Shown here in pieces: positions 15,718 to 23,639 of a DNA stretch of 34,436 nt. Where the stretch lies: assembly GCA_005776475.1 (NCBI GenBank), contig SXPB01000084.1, positions 1-34,436 of the forward strand, written 5' to 3'. Position numbers and translations under genes: made by a program. A model generated the notes under the pieces. It saw nothing but the letters and a program-made list of their open reading frames with translations, was not told the DNA's origin and did no database searches. Source of the stretch: Planctomycetia bacterium (GTDB lineage Bacteria > Planctomycetota > UBA1135 > UBA2386). Each line of letters starts with the position of its first letter. Positions within the stretch are counted from its first letter, which is position 1.

Positions 15718-17190
15718 ATGCTGCGCCTTGTCGTCTTGTCGTCGTTGCTGTGCACCCTCGTCGCACAGAACAAGGTCTCACCCGAGATCGCTCGCGCCCG
15801 CGAACTGCTGGGAGAGCGCACCGAACAACAGGTCAGCGAAGGCGCCGACATCTGCCTGCGCGCCAACGACGTGCCGGGCGTCGAAGCGCTGCTGGAGGCG
15901 ATGGAACAAACGGAACGGCGCACGCACCTGCACCTCGCGCCGGGCCACTACCGCGACATCTGCTGGGACCGGTTGGAGCGCATCACCGACCTCTACGCCC
16001 GCCGCCGCGTCGAGCACGAATTGAAGACCGGACGCGATCCGATGGTGCGCGGCTGGTGCGCCGAGCTGCTCGGCATCTACGGCAAGCAGGACTTCGGCGG
16101 CACGCTGCAGAAGGCTCTCGCCGCCAGACATGACCATGTCGTGCGCCATGCGGCGCGCGCCCTCGGGCTGCTGAAGTTCGCCCCCGCCACCGCGACGCTG
16201 CAAGGCCTCACACGCGACAAGAACGACTACGTGCGCGGCAACGCGATCGAAGCCTTGGCGCGCATCGGCCCCGAACACCTCGCCGCCTACAAGACTGCCA
16301 TCGTCGAAGACAAGAGCGGCGGTGTGCGCTGCGCCCTGCTCGGCGCCGGCCCCGAACTGCTCGACGACGCACTCGAAGCGACCTGCCAGCAAGCGCTGCA
16401 GGACCAGGATTGGCGGCCGCGCATGCAGGCGGTGCAGATACTCGGCAAGACCAAGACCAAGGGCGCCGTCGACGGACTCGTCAAGGCACTGCGCGACGGC
16501 CGGCCGGTCGTCGCGGCGCGCGCGCTACAGGAAGCGCAGCAACTCACCGGCCAGCCGATGCAGCAGGTGGACATGTGGGAGAAGTGGTGGGCCGACAACC
16601 GCGCCACGTTCGCGTTCCCCGAACAACGCGGCGTCGCCAACCGCGCCGGCGGCACGGTCGTCTACAACGGAGTGCCGGTCGACAGCGACCACGTCGCCTT
16701 CCTGCTCGACAAGTCGGTGATGATGAAGGCGCAGCTCTCCTCGAAAGGTATGTCGAAGGAGGCCGCATCGCATGCCGAACTGGAGCAGGTGCTGCAGAGG
16801 CTCGACGCCAAGGTCACGTGCAACGTGTTCCTCTACGACACGGCGGTGCGGGCCTTCGAGAAGAAGTCGGTCAAGCTGACCGACAAGGCGCGCAAGCAGG
16901 CGCTGCAGTTCGCGGCCGCGGAATGCGACGGCAAGGAGAAGGACATCTGGCAGGCCCTGGAAGCCGTGGTTGCCGACCCGACGCTCGACACCGCCTACCT
17001 GCTGTCGTCGGGCGAACCCGATACGGGGCTCTACGTGCACTGGAACCGGGTGACGCGCCACCTCGCCGACCTGAACCGCTTCCACATGGTGACCGTGCAC
17101 ACCGTTGCCTACACCGACAACGACTGGTTCCGCGACCAGCTGCAGAAGATCGCCGAAGTCACCGGCGGCAACTTCCGCCAGCTCAAGTGA
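15718..17190 (+). CDS. Secreted HEAT-repeat protein with vWA-like C-terminal domain
   Basis: A 490-residue exported protein with signal peptide MLRLVVLSSLLCTLVAQ. Residues 95-275 are HEAT-like helical repeats, for example VRHAARALGLLKFAPATATL, VRGNAIEALARIGPEHLAAY and PRMQAVQILGKTKTKGAVDGL. Residues 315-490 look like a von Willebrand factor A fold: HVAFLLDKSVMM, TCNVFLYDTAVRAF, a KEKDIWQALEAVV helix, TAYLLSSGEPDTG and a final FRDQLQKIAEVTGGNFRQLK that is typical of the last helix and strand. The MIDAS signature is degraded: DxSxS reads DKSVM (Asp331, Ser333) and the usual TDG before the loop is SSG, so metal binding is doubtful. Probably a periplasmic scaffold. An in-frame GTG at 15712 would add two residues. 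Confidence 0.8.
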   Translation: MLRLVVLSSLLCTLVAQNKVSPEIARARELLGERTEQQVSEGADICLRANDVPGVEALLEAMEQTERRTHLHLAPGHYRDICWDRLERITDLYARRRVEHELKTGRDPMVRGWCAELLGIYGKQDFGGTLQKALAARHDHVVRHAARALGLLKFAPATATLQGLTRDKNDYVRGNAIEALARIGPEHLAAYKTAIVEDKSGGVRCALLGAGPELLDDALEATCQQALQDQDWRPRMQAVQILGKTKTKGAVDGLVKALRDGRPVVAARALQEAQQLTGQPMQQVDMWEKWWADNRATFAFPEQRGVANRAGGTVVYNGVPVDSDHVAFLLDKSVMMKAQLSSKGMSKEAASHAELEQVLQRLDAKVTCNVFLYDTAVRAFEKKSVKLTDKARKQALQFAAAECDGKEKDIWQALEAVVADPTLDTAYLLSSGEPDTGLYVHWNRVTRHLADLNRFHMVTVHTVAYTDNDWFRDQLQKIAEVTGGNFRQLK

Positions 17191-17256
17191 GCTGACGCAC
17201 GCGACAAGTGCCACGTGGGAATAGCATCGAAGCCGGTCCCGCGCGACGCTGCCGTG

Positions 17257-17550
17257 ATGCCGCAGGATTCGAACTCGCGCCGCATCCACTTCGTGGTGAC
17301 CGGCGAAGTGCAAGGCGTCGGCTTCCGCATGGCGACCCGAAACAAGGCGATCGCACTGGGCCTGTCCGGCTTCGTGCAGAACCGCGCCGACGGCAGCGTG
17401 GAAGGCGAAGCCGAGGGCCCGGTGGCCGAGCTGGCGACGTTTTCGCTATGGCTGCACCGCGGCCCACCGCTGGCCCACGTCGCCCGCGTCGAGGTAGAAG
17501 ACGTGCCGCCCGTCGCCCCCGAGGATGCGCCGTTCGAGGTTCGGCGGTAA
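17257..17550 (+). CDS. acyP: Acylphosphatase
   Basis: A 97-residue small enzyme hydrolysing carboxyl-phosphate bonds such as acetyl phosphate and 1,3-bisphosphoglycerate. The whole signature is present: GEVQGVGFR at 16-24 with the phosphate-binding Arg24, then GLSGFVQNRADGSVEGEAEG with catalytic Asn42. Length fits the family. The ATG at 17257 is preferred over a GTG at 17215 because homology begins about ten residues later. The next gene begins either just after the stop or overlapping it, so the two are probably one transcript. Confidence 0.93.
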   Translation: MPQDSNSRRIHFVVTGEVQGVGFRMATRNKAIALGLSGFVQNRADGSVEGEAEGPVAELATFSLWLHRGPPLAHVARVEVEDVPPVAPEDAPFEVRR

Positions 17551-17563
17551 CGTCAGTCGCCAC

Positions 17564-18121
17564 GTGCGCTGCTTCGTTGCCCTCGATCTCCCTCTCGCTG
17601 TCTGCCGACACCTGGCCAACGTGACGCAGCCGCTACACGGCCGCTTCGACGTGAAGTGGGTGCCACCCGAACACATGCACGCGACGCTGGTGTTCGCCGG
17701 CGACCTGCCCGGCGACGCCGTCGACGAGATGATCGACATCGTGCAGGCGCTGCCGATGCCCCGCCTCGAACTGCACCTCGAGTCGCTCGGCCATTTCCCG
17801 CCGCGCGGCATTCCGCGCGTGCTGTGGGCCGGGCTTGGCGGCGACGTCAAAGCCTTGATGGACCTGCAAGCCGACCTGGAAGCGCGCCTCGAACCGCTCG
17901 GCGTCGCGCGCGAGAAGCGCGGCTACACGCCGCACCTGACCCTGGGTCGCGTGCGCAGCAACTTCGGCGCCTTCGCCCTGGCCGACGAGATGCGCAAGGT
18001 TGGCGACTCCCTCAACCGCAAGCCGTTCGCGCCGGAAGCGCTCGTGCTCTACGACAGTGAACTGTTGCCCCAGGGCCCGACCTACACGGTGCTGGTGGAA
18101 CGGCTGCTGCCGCAGGACTGA
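17564..18121 (+). CDS. thpR: RNA 2',3'-cyclic phosphodiesterase (LigT/ThpR)
   Basis: A 185-residue member of the 2H phosphoesterase superfamily. Its two HxTL motifs are HATLVF (His39) and HLTLGR (His124), placed about 85 residues apart as expected. The family opens 2',3'-cyclic phosphates at RNA ends; E. coli ThpR was first described as an RNA ligase. The start is a GTG at 17564, so that the protein begins RCFVALDLP as in relatives; the alternative ATG at 17525 would overlap the acylphosphatase stop and add 13 poorly conserved residues. Complete and probably active. Confidence 0.9.
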   Translation: MRCFVALDLPLAVCRHLANVTQPLHGRFDVKWVPPEHMHATLVFAGDLPGDAVDEMIDIVQALPMPRLELHLESLGHFPPRGIPRVLWAGLGGDVKALMDLQADLEARLEPLGVAREKRGYTPHLTLGRVRSNFGAFALADEMRKVGDSLNRKPFAPEALVLYDSELLPQGPTYTVLVERLLPQD

Positions 18122-18153
18122 TCCAGGCGAAGTGCTGCACTTGTAACTTGGCG

Positions 18154-18178
18154 GGAACATTCGTCGCGCACCGACGTC
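18154..18178 (+). promoter_or_regulatory. Possible ECF-sigma-type promoter
   Basis: GGAAC at 18154-18158 is followed after 16 bases by CGTC at 18175-18178, matching the general GGAAC-N16-CGTC layout of extracytoplasmic-function sigma promoters. It lies 57 bases before the ATG of the secreted peptidase gene. In a GC-rich genome such a match can be chance. Confidence 0.3.
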
Positions 18179-18234
18179 CGGACCTTGCACCTTCCCCGCC
18201 ATCGCTTGCAATGCGGGTGGAAGCCGGATCCCCC

Positions 18235-19305
18235 ATGAAGCACTTCGTCGCCTCGTTCTTGCTGCTCCTGCTCGGAACGGCATTGGCCCAGTCCAAGGTC
18301 AAAGCCGGGCCCTGGCCTACGGCAGGAAAAGTGCCGGAGGGTTGGGTGGTGCACAACACCAAGAACTACCACGTGCAATCCCAGTGCGGCATCGACAAGG
18401 CCAAGCGCCTGGGCACGCACATGGAGGCGATGCTGGTCGCCTACCGCAAGATGTTCAAGCCGGACAAGGACGGCACCAAGCAACAAACCATCAAGCTGTT
18501 CGCGACCGAGAACGAATTCCATCGCTACGGCGCGCCGGCATCGGCCGCTGCCTACTACAGCTCGAGCGACCGCGAGATGGTCTGCTACGACACCGGCAAG
18601 TGGAGTGACGACCTCACGCCGGCCGCGGTGAAGACCGGTCCGGAAACCAGGCTCGACCGGCTGCGTCGGCGCATGTCGCGCTTCGACGAGATGATGACGA
18701 TGGACCTGCTCGGCTGTGCCGCGCACGAGGGCTGGCACCAGTACTACCACTGGCTCGTCGTCTCCGACGTGGACCTGCCGTCGTGGATCAACGAGGGGAT
18801 GGGCGACTACTTCTACACCGCTGCCCCCAACCGCCAGAAGAAGAAGGCCGCCGCCGAACTCGGCCGCATCAACAGCGGTCGCCTGTGGATCCTGCAGGCG
18901 GCCAAGCGACAGGACGAGATGGTGCCGCTCGACCGCTTCATCACGATGCTGCAGAGCGACTACTACGAAAATGCGAGTGTGTGCTACGCGCAGGGCTGGG
19001 CCTTCTGCCAGTTCTTGCTGCACGGCCAGAACGGCAAGTACGCGAAGGTGATTCCCAACTACGTCAACGGCGTCAAGAACGACACCAACTGGCAGAACGT
19101 GCAGACGAAGGTGTTCAAGGGCCTCGACCTGAAGGCGATGGATGCCGAGTTCAAGGCCTACATCGACACGATGAAGCCCGAGGTCGACGATCCGTTCGAT
19201 CCGGCGGCGATGGACCCGGAAGGCGATGCTGGAGGCGGCGCGCCCGTTCCCGAGCCGGTGCCGCCCACGGGCGGTGGGCAGCCTGGCGGCGGCAGTGGCG
19301 GTTGA
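18235..19305 (+). CDS. Secreted gluzincin-type metallopeptidase, DUF1570/peptidase-MA-like
   Basis: A 356-residue exported protein with signal peptide MKHFVASFLLLLLGTALAQ. The zinc motif HEGWH lies at 164-168 (HExxH: His164, Glu165, His168), and WINEGMGDYF at 184-193 supplies the downstream glutamate Glu187 in the gluzincin position. The order of elements (an N-terminal beta region with YHVQSQCG, the HExxH helix, then the NEG helix) matches the planctomycete DUF1570 and peptidase-MA families. All zinc ligands are present, so it is probably active in the periplasm or outside the cell. The last 40 residues are a flexible tail rich in proline, glycine and acidic residues. It is preceded by a 113-base gap with a possible promoter, so it may be independently expressed from the genes upstream. 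Confidence 0.82.
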   Translation: MKHFVASFLLLLLGTALAQSKVKAGPWPTAGKVPEGWVVHNTKNYHVQSQCGIDKAKRLGTHMEAMLVAYRKMFKPDKDGTKQQTIKLFATENEFHRYGAPASAAAYYSSSDREMVCYDTGKWSDDLTPAAVKTGPETRLDRLRRRMSRFDEMMTMDLLGCAAHEGWHQYYHWLVVSDVDLPSWINEGMGDYFYTAAPNRQKKKAAAELGRINSGRLWILQAAKRQDEMVPLDRFITMLQSDYYENASVCYAQGWAFCQFLLHGQNGKYAKVIPNYVNGVKNDTNWQNVQTKVFKGLDLKAMDAEFKAYIDTMKPEVDDPFDPAAMDPEGDAGGGAPVPEPVPPTGGGQPGGGSGG

Positions 19306-19320
19306 GTTGGCAGCGCCAAC
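19306..19320. terminator. Short palindrome between convergent genes
   Basis: GTTGGC at 19306-19311 pairs with GCCAAC at 19315-19320 around the 3-base loop AGC. It fills most of the 21-base gap between two convergent genes, so it could act as a bidirectional terminator. No T-run follows on either strand, so the call is weak. Confidence 0.35.
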
Positions 19321-19326
19321 GCGGCG

Positions 19327-21048
19327 CTATTCCGTTTCGAGGTTGACCAGCACCTTCTGCACGTCGAGCGTGCGCGGCGCTTCGAGAATGCGCGCCGCGA
19401 TGCGCCGGCACTCATCGATCGAGTAGCGGGCCATCACCTTGGTGACACCGCGCAGCCGCACCGGCGCGATCGAGAACGCGCGATAGCCGGTGCCGAGATA
19501 GAACGGGAAGCGCACCGGATCGGCCGCGCTCTCGCCGAACAACACCAGTGCCTTCTCGCGCCGCTCGGCGTCCTTCGCCATGCGCGCCAGCATCTCGAAC
19601 ACCGCCGGGTGCACCATCTCGTGGTACTCGCGCACCGCCGCGTTGTCGCGATCCGCCGCCAGCAGATGCGCCTGCAGATCGTCGACGGCGACGACCGCGA
19701 AGTCGCTTTCGACCAGCAGGGCGCCGAGCTGCATCGCCGCCGCCGGCACTTCGATGATCGGCGCGATCTGCAGGTCGGTGGCAGCACCCATGCCGGCCTT
19801 CTTCAACGCCACGCGCTCTTCGAGCAACGCTGCCTTGATGCGCTGCAGGTCGGACAGACCCGTCACGAACGGCACCAGCACGGCGACGCCCGACGCCCCG
19901 TGCCCGGCGCGCAGGATCGCGCGCAACTGCGTGCGCAGCACGTCGCGGTCGGCAAGCAGGCCCCGCACGCCGCGCAAACCCATCGTCGGGTTGCGTTCCT
20001 TGCTGCGTTGGTCGCCGTCGCGCACCGCCGCCATCACGTCGAGCAGGCGGAAGCCGAGCGGTCGGCCGGCCTGCGCCTCGATCACCTGCCGGTAGGTCGC
20101 CACCAGCGTGTCCTCGCTGGGCCGTTCCGGCCCCGCCAGGAACTGCAGCTCAGTGCGGTAGACACCGATGCCCTCCATGCCGAACGTGCGCACCAGCTCG
20201 GCTTCGCCCGGACTGCCGCAGGAGCCGAGCAGACGCACCGGCGTGCCGTCGCGCGTCGCGTGGTTGCCGACCGCGGCCGGCTCGGCCACGGCGGTCTTGC
20301 TCGCCTTCCAACGCTGCACCGCGATCGTCGCCTCGGCCAGCCGGCGATCGTCAGGCGCCACCACGAGTTCGCCAGCCGTCGCATCGAGCACGACGACGTC
20401 GCCGCCGCGCAGGAGGCGCGGCAGGTCGCGGATGCCGGTCACCGTGGGAATGCCCATGCTGCGCGCCAGGATCGCCGCGTGCGAACTCATGCCGCCCTCT
20501 TCGGCGACGATGCCTTCGACCTTGTCGTTGGCGAGATCGAACATGTCGGCGGTCGTCAGCTTGCGCGCGACCAGCACGTAGGGCCCACTCGGCGCCACCA
20601 CTCCCGAAACCGTCTCTGCTTCGAGGTTGCGTTGCAGCCGCGTCGCGACGTCGCGCAGATCGCTCGCCCGCCGGCGCAGCAGATCGCTCTCGACCAGTTG
20701 GAAGATGCGGTCGTACTTGGTGAACACCGCCTGCACCGCTTCGCGCACGGTCAGTCGATCTTTGATCACCTGCCCTTCGATCTCGGTGACGAACATCGCA
20801 TCGGCGAGGTAGGCGAGATGTGCGTCGAAGATGCGCAGCTCGGCTCCGCCGAGCTTGTCCGCCTGCTTGTGCTTGATCTCCTCGACCTGCGCCCGGCTCT
20901 TCTGCAGCGCCTCGCGCAGGCGATTGAGTTCGGACTCGACCTCGTCGGCGGCGATGCGACGCGTCGTCTGCTGGGCGTCGAAACCGCGCAAGCTGACCGG
21001 CCCGACGGCGATGCCGGGAGCAACGCATTCCCCACGCACGGAAGTCAC
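19327..21048 (-). CDS. PTS enzyme I (PtsI) homologue with altered active site
   Basis: A 573-residue protein collinear with phosphoenolpyruvate-protein phosphotransferase (about 575 residues). The phosphohistidine domain is intact: GGMSSHAAILARSMGIPTV with His190. In the C-terminal PEP-binding barrel, Arg298 (YRTE), Arg334, Glu433 (IIEVPAA), Asp457 and Arg467 (ADRDN) are kept. Other positions differ from E. coli EI at an offset of two: catalytic Cys502 is Phe504 (LVLFGESAADP in place of CGExAGD), Asn454 is Asp456, and the GGDK segment with Lys340 reads VMAAV. PEP turnover is therefore doubtful. No HPr or EIIA gene is adjacent. The GTG at 21048 is chosen because a strong GGGAGGT ribosome site precedes it by 5 bases and the protein then begins just before the conserved GIAVGP. 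Confidence 0.85.
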   Translation of the reverse strand: MTSVRGECVAPGIAVGPVSLRGFDAQQTTRRIAADEVESELNRLREALQKSRAQVEEIKHKQADKLGGAELRIFDAHLAYLADAMFVTEIEGQVIKDRLTVREAVQAVFTKYDRIFQLVESDLLRRRASDLRDVATRLQRNLEAETVSGVVAPSGPYVLVARKLTTADMFDLANDKVEGIVAEEGGMSSHAAILARSMGIPTVTGIRDLPRLLRGGDVVVLDATAGELVVAPDDRRLAEATIAVQRWKASKTAVAEPAAVGNHATRDGTPVRLLGSCGSPGEAELVRTFGMEGIGVYRTELQFLAGPERPSEDTLVATYRQVIEAQAGRPLGFRLLDVMAAVRDGDQRSKERNPTMGLRGVRGLLADRDVLRTQLRAILRAGHGASGVAVLVPFVTGLSDLQRIKAALLEERVALKKAGMGAATDLQIAPIIEVPAAAMQLGALLVESDFAVVAVDDLQAHLLAADRDNAAVREYHEMVHPAVFEMLARMAKDAERREKALVLFGESAADPVRFPFYLGTGYRAFSIAPVRLRGVTKVMARYSIDECRRIAARILEAPRTLDVQKVLVNLETE

Positions 21049-21053
21049 CTTGC

Positions 21054-21060
21054 ACCTCCC
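21054..21060 (-). promoter_or_regulatory. Ribosome binding site fixing the ptsI-like GTG start
   Basis: On the minus strand this reads GGGAGGT, 5 bases before the GTG at 21048. It decides the start against the longer open frame that runs on to 21324 through arginine- and proline-rich shadow codons. Confidence 0.7.
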
Positions 21061-21307
21061 GCGTGGAGGGCAGGGCGGCGGAGACCACGGTCGCGGGGTC
21101 CGGTCGGATGGAACGGCGAGGGCGTCATGAAAAAGCGGGCAGGAGCGGAACACTCGGCCGGACACGGAACCGCCGGCGGCAAGGACATCTGCCGTCCGAG
21201 GGTGACCTGGAGCCCGGCAACCGAGGGGAGGCGAAGGGTAGCGCGATGGTCCGGCCTCGGGTAGAGATACGCGACTCCGAACCCGAACCGCGCCACGCCA
21301 CCCCACG

Positions 21308-22156
21308 ATGGGCATCCACCCCACCGCGATCGTCGCCAGTACGGCGCAGCTCGGCGAAGACGTCGAGATCGGCCCCTACTGCAACATCGGACCCCAGGTC
21401 CGCCTGGGCGACCGCACCCGCCTCGTCAGTCACGTGGTGCTCGATGGCGACACGTGGATCGGCGCCGACTGCGAAGTGTTCCCGTTCGCGACGATCGGCT
21501 GCTACCCGCAGGACAAGAAGCTGAAGGCCGGCGACTCGCCCGGCCGGCTTCGCATCGGCAACGGCAACCGCATCCGCGAACACGTCACGATCCACGGCGG
21601 CACCCCGTTCGGCGGCGGGGCGACGACGATCGGCGACAACAACATGATTTTGGTCGGCGCCCACATCGGGCACGACGCGACGATCGGCAACCACGTGGTG
21701 TTCACCAACGGCGCCATGGCGGCCGGCCACACCTCGATCGGCGACCGCGCGATCCTCGGCGCGATGGTCGGCATCCACCAGTTCGCCCGCGTCGGCAAGA
21801 TGGCGATGGTCGGGGCCGGCGCGATGGTGTCGCACGACGCGCCGCCGTTCGCGATCGTGCAGGGCGACCGCGCCAAGCTGGTCGCGGTCAACCTGGTCGG
21901 CCTGCATCGCAATGGCTTCACGCCCGAACAGAAGGCTCTCGTGAAGCGCGTGTTCCGACTACTGTTCTGGCGTGCGGGCACCTTGCACCAACGGCTCGAA
22001 ATCGTGCGCGGCAGCGCCCTGCACAAAGACCCCATCTGCCGTGAAATCGTCGATTTCGTCGCCGCCAGCAAACGCGGCGTCTGCAGTCCGCGGTCGGGCC
22101 GCCAACAGCGCAGCGAACAGGGCGAGGTCCTCGGCGATGGCGCCGCCACGGCCTGA
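21308..22156 (+). CDS. lpxA: Acyl-ACP-UDP-N-acetylglucosamine O-acyltransferase
   Basis: A 282-residue enzyme for the first step of lipid A synthesis, acylating UDP-GlcNAc on O3 in the cytoplasm. Residues 2 to about 190 are left-handed beta-helix hexapeptide repeats (IHPTAIV, IGPYCNIG, IGADCEVFPFATIGCYPQD, IGNGNRIREHVTIHGGT). The catalytic histidine lies in GAHIGHDATIGN (His122, equivalent to His125 in E. coli), and the C-terminal helices start with VNLVGLHRNGFT, a segment typical of LpxA rather than LpxD. The last 20 residues are a polar tail that overlaps the next gene by 20 bases. Its presence argues for a lipid A-containing outer membrane; no other lpx gene is visible in the window. Confidence 0.93.
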   Translation: MGIHPTAIVASTAQLGEDVEIGPYCNIGPQVRLGDRTRLVSHVVLDGDTWIGADCEVFPFATIGCYPQDKKLKAGDSPGRLRIGNGNRIREHVTIHGGTPFGGGATTIGDNNMILVGAHIGHDATIGNHVVFTNGAMAAGHTSIGDRAILGAMVGIHQFARVGKMAMVGAGAMVSHDAPPFAIVQGDRAKLVAVNLVGLHRNGFTPEQKALVKRVFRLLFWRAGTLHQRLEIVRGSALHKDPICREIVDFVAASKRGVCSPRSGRQQRSEQGEVLGDGAATA

Positions 22157-23639
22157 GTCGAGGCCCAGCCCCTCGCCGCCGCTCGGCGCGTTGCACGCGC
22201 TGCTGCCGTTGCTGCTCGTCGCCGGTGCCGTGGCGCAGACGAAAGCCGCGACCGACGCGAACGCTCCTGCCCCGGCCACTGCCGCGACCGCGGCCCCGTT
22301 CGCGCCGGTGGCGCTGACGACGCCGGACGGCAGCCGCTTCGTGCTGCTGCCCGACCCTTCGGTGCCGCAGGTGCACTGGGTGATCGTGAGTCCGCTCGAC
22401 GGCAGCGACGATCCGGCCGGCTGTGAAGGCCTCGCGCGCGCCGCCTTCCGGACCTCGTTGCGCGGCACCTGGTCGACGAGCCCCGACCCCGGCCGCGAAC
22501 GCGCTGCCAACGCCGACCTCGACCGTCACTGGGACCTGATGATGAAGGACCCGCGCGACGAGGCGATCGCCGCCAAGGTGCGCGACCTGAATGCGGCGGC
22601 GTTGCAGTTCGACGTCGTCGAGTTCGCGCGGCTGCTCGCCGCCGCTCCCGCCCATCGTCCCGAACTCAGCGAGCAGGGCGGGTGCGGCACGCTGGCGTTG
22701 ACCACCGTGGCACCAGCCCTCGGCGACGTCGGCCGGCTGCTGGTCGAACGCCGCGACCAGCAGGCGTTGCGGCGCTTCCAGAACGAGTGGCTCCTGGTGT
22801 TCGGAACGCGCATCGAAGCGTTCGCCGGCGACCCGCTGCGGCCGCTGCGCGCCGAACTGCTGGCGCTGTCGATGCCGGGCCATCCGCTGGAACGCGCGCT
22901 GCAAGTCCCCGTCCCCATCGTGCCGACGTTCGAACGCGCGATGGTCGCATGGCAGCGCAGCCAGCATCCGGACCGCACCGTGCATCTGCTGTTCGGCGAC
23001 TTCGACGTGACCACGGCCACGGCGACGTTGCAGGCGACGTTCGCCAGCACGTCGTTGCCGCGGCCTGACGCCGAACCGCTGCCGGGACCGCGTGCCCTGA
23101 CCGGCAGCCGCCGTTCCGTGGTGCCGGGCCTGGCGCTGCCGTGCCTGCTCGCGGGTTGGGCGTTGCCGGCTGGCACCGATCCCGACGTTCTCGAAGTCGC
23201 CACCTCGCTGCTCGCCGATGGGCCTGCGAGCCTGCTCGGCCAAGAACTGGCGAAGGCGGGTCTCGTTGGCGCCACGTGCGCGGCAACAGCGCCATGGCCC
23301 GCCGCCGCCGATGGCCGCGGCCTGTTCGTGCTCGAAGTGATCGCCGCGACCAGCAAGGGCGGCCTCGACGAACTGGTGTTGCGCGTCGCTCGCACCGCGG
23401 CCACGACGATGCCCGACGCAGCGCGACTGCAGACGATCAACCTCGAACGGCAACGCCGTTGGCGCACGATGGCACAGGATCCCCGCGCACTGGCGCGTTC
23501 GCTCGCGATCGACGCCTTCCTTTGGCCCACCCGCACGCCACGTCGCACGGCTCCGGTCGATGTCACCGGCAAGCAGGTGCAGGAGCTGCTCGCGCGCACG
23601 TTCGCCGGCCATCCGGTGTTGGTGGAGGGTCGCCCGTGA
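22137..23639 (+). CDS. M16-like periplasmic protein without zinc motif
   Basis: A 500-residue exported protein; a hydrophobic segment near residues 17-34 ends in AGAVAQ. The layout resembles an M16 (insulinase/pitrilysin-like) protease: an N-terminal half with FVLLPDPSVPQVHWVIVS, then GCEGLARAAFRTSLRGTW where active M16 enzymes have the GLAHxxEH zinc helix, and a C-terminal half with ALPCLLAGWALPAG and LLADGPASLLGQELAKAG. The HxxEH histidines and glutamate are absent, so peptidase activity is not expected. Active M16 proteins often work with such an inactive partner, but the next gene also lacks the motif. The start ATG lies inside the end of lpxA; GAGG precedes it. Confidence 0.7.
   Translation: MAPPRPESRPSPSPPLGALHALLPLLLVAGAVAQTKAATDANAPAPATAATAAPFAPVALTTPDGSRFVLLPDPSVPQVHWVIVSPLDGSDDPAGCEGLARAAFRTSLRGTWSTSPDPGRERAANADLDRHWDLMMKDPRDEAIAAKVRDLNAAALQFDVVEFARLLAAAPAHRPELSEQGGCGTLALTTVAPALGDVGRLLVERRDQQALRRFQNEWLLVFGTRIEAFAGDPLRPLRAELLALSMPGHPLERALQVPVPIVPTFERAMVAWQRSQHPDRTVHLLFGDFDVTTATATLQATFASTSLPRPDAEPLPGPRALTGSRRSVVPGLALPCLLAGWALPAGTDPDVLEVATSLLADGPASLLGQELAKAGLVGATCAATAPWPAAADGRGLFVLEVIAATSKGGLDELVLRVARTAATTMPDAARLQTINLERQRRWRTMAQDPRALARSLAIDAFLWPTRTPRRTAPVDVTGKQVQELLARTFAGHPVLVEGRP
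23624..23629 (+). promoter_or_regulatory. Ribosome binding site for the second M16-like gene
   Basis: GGAGGG, 6 bases upstream of the GTG at 23636. The GTG overlaps the preceding stop as GTGA, which together fix the start and indicate coupled translation. Confidence 0.6.
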
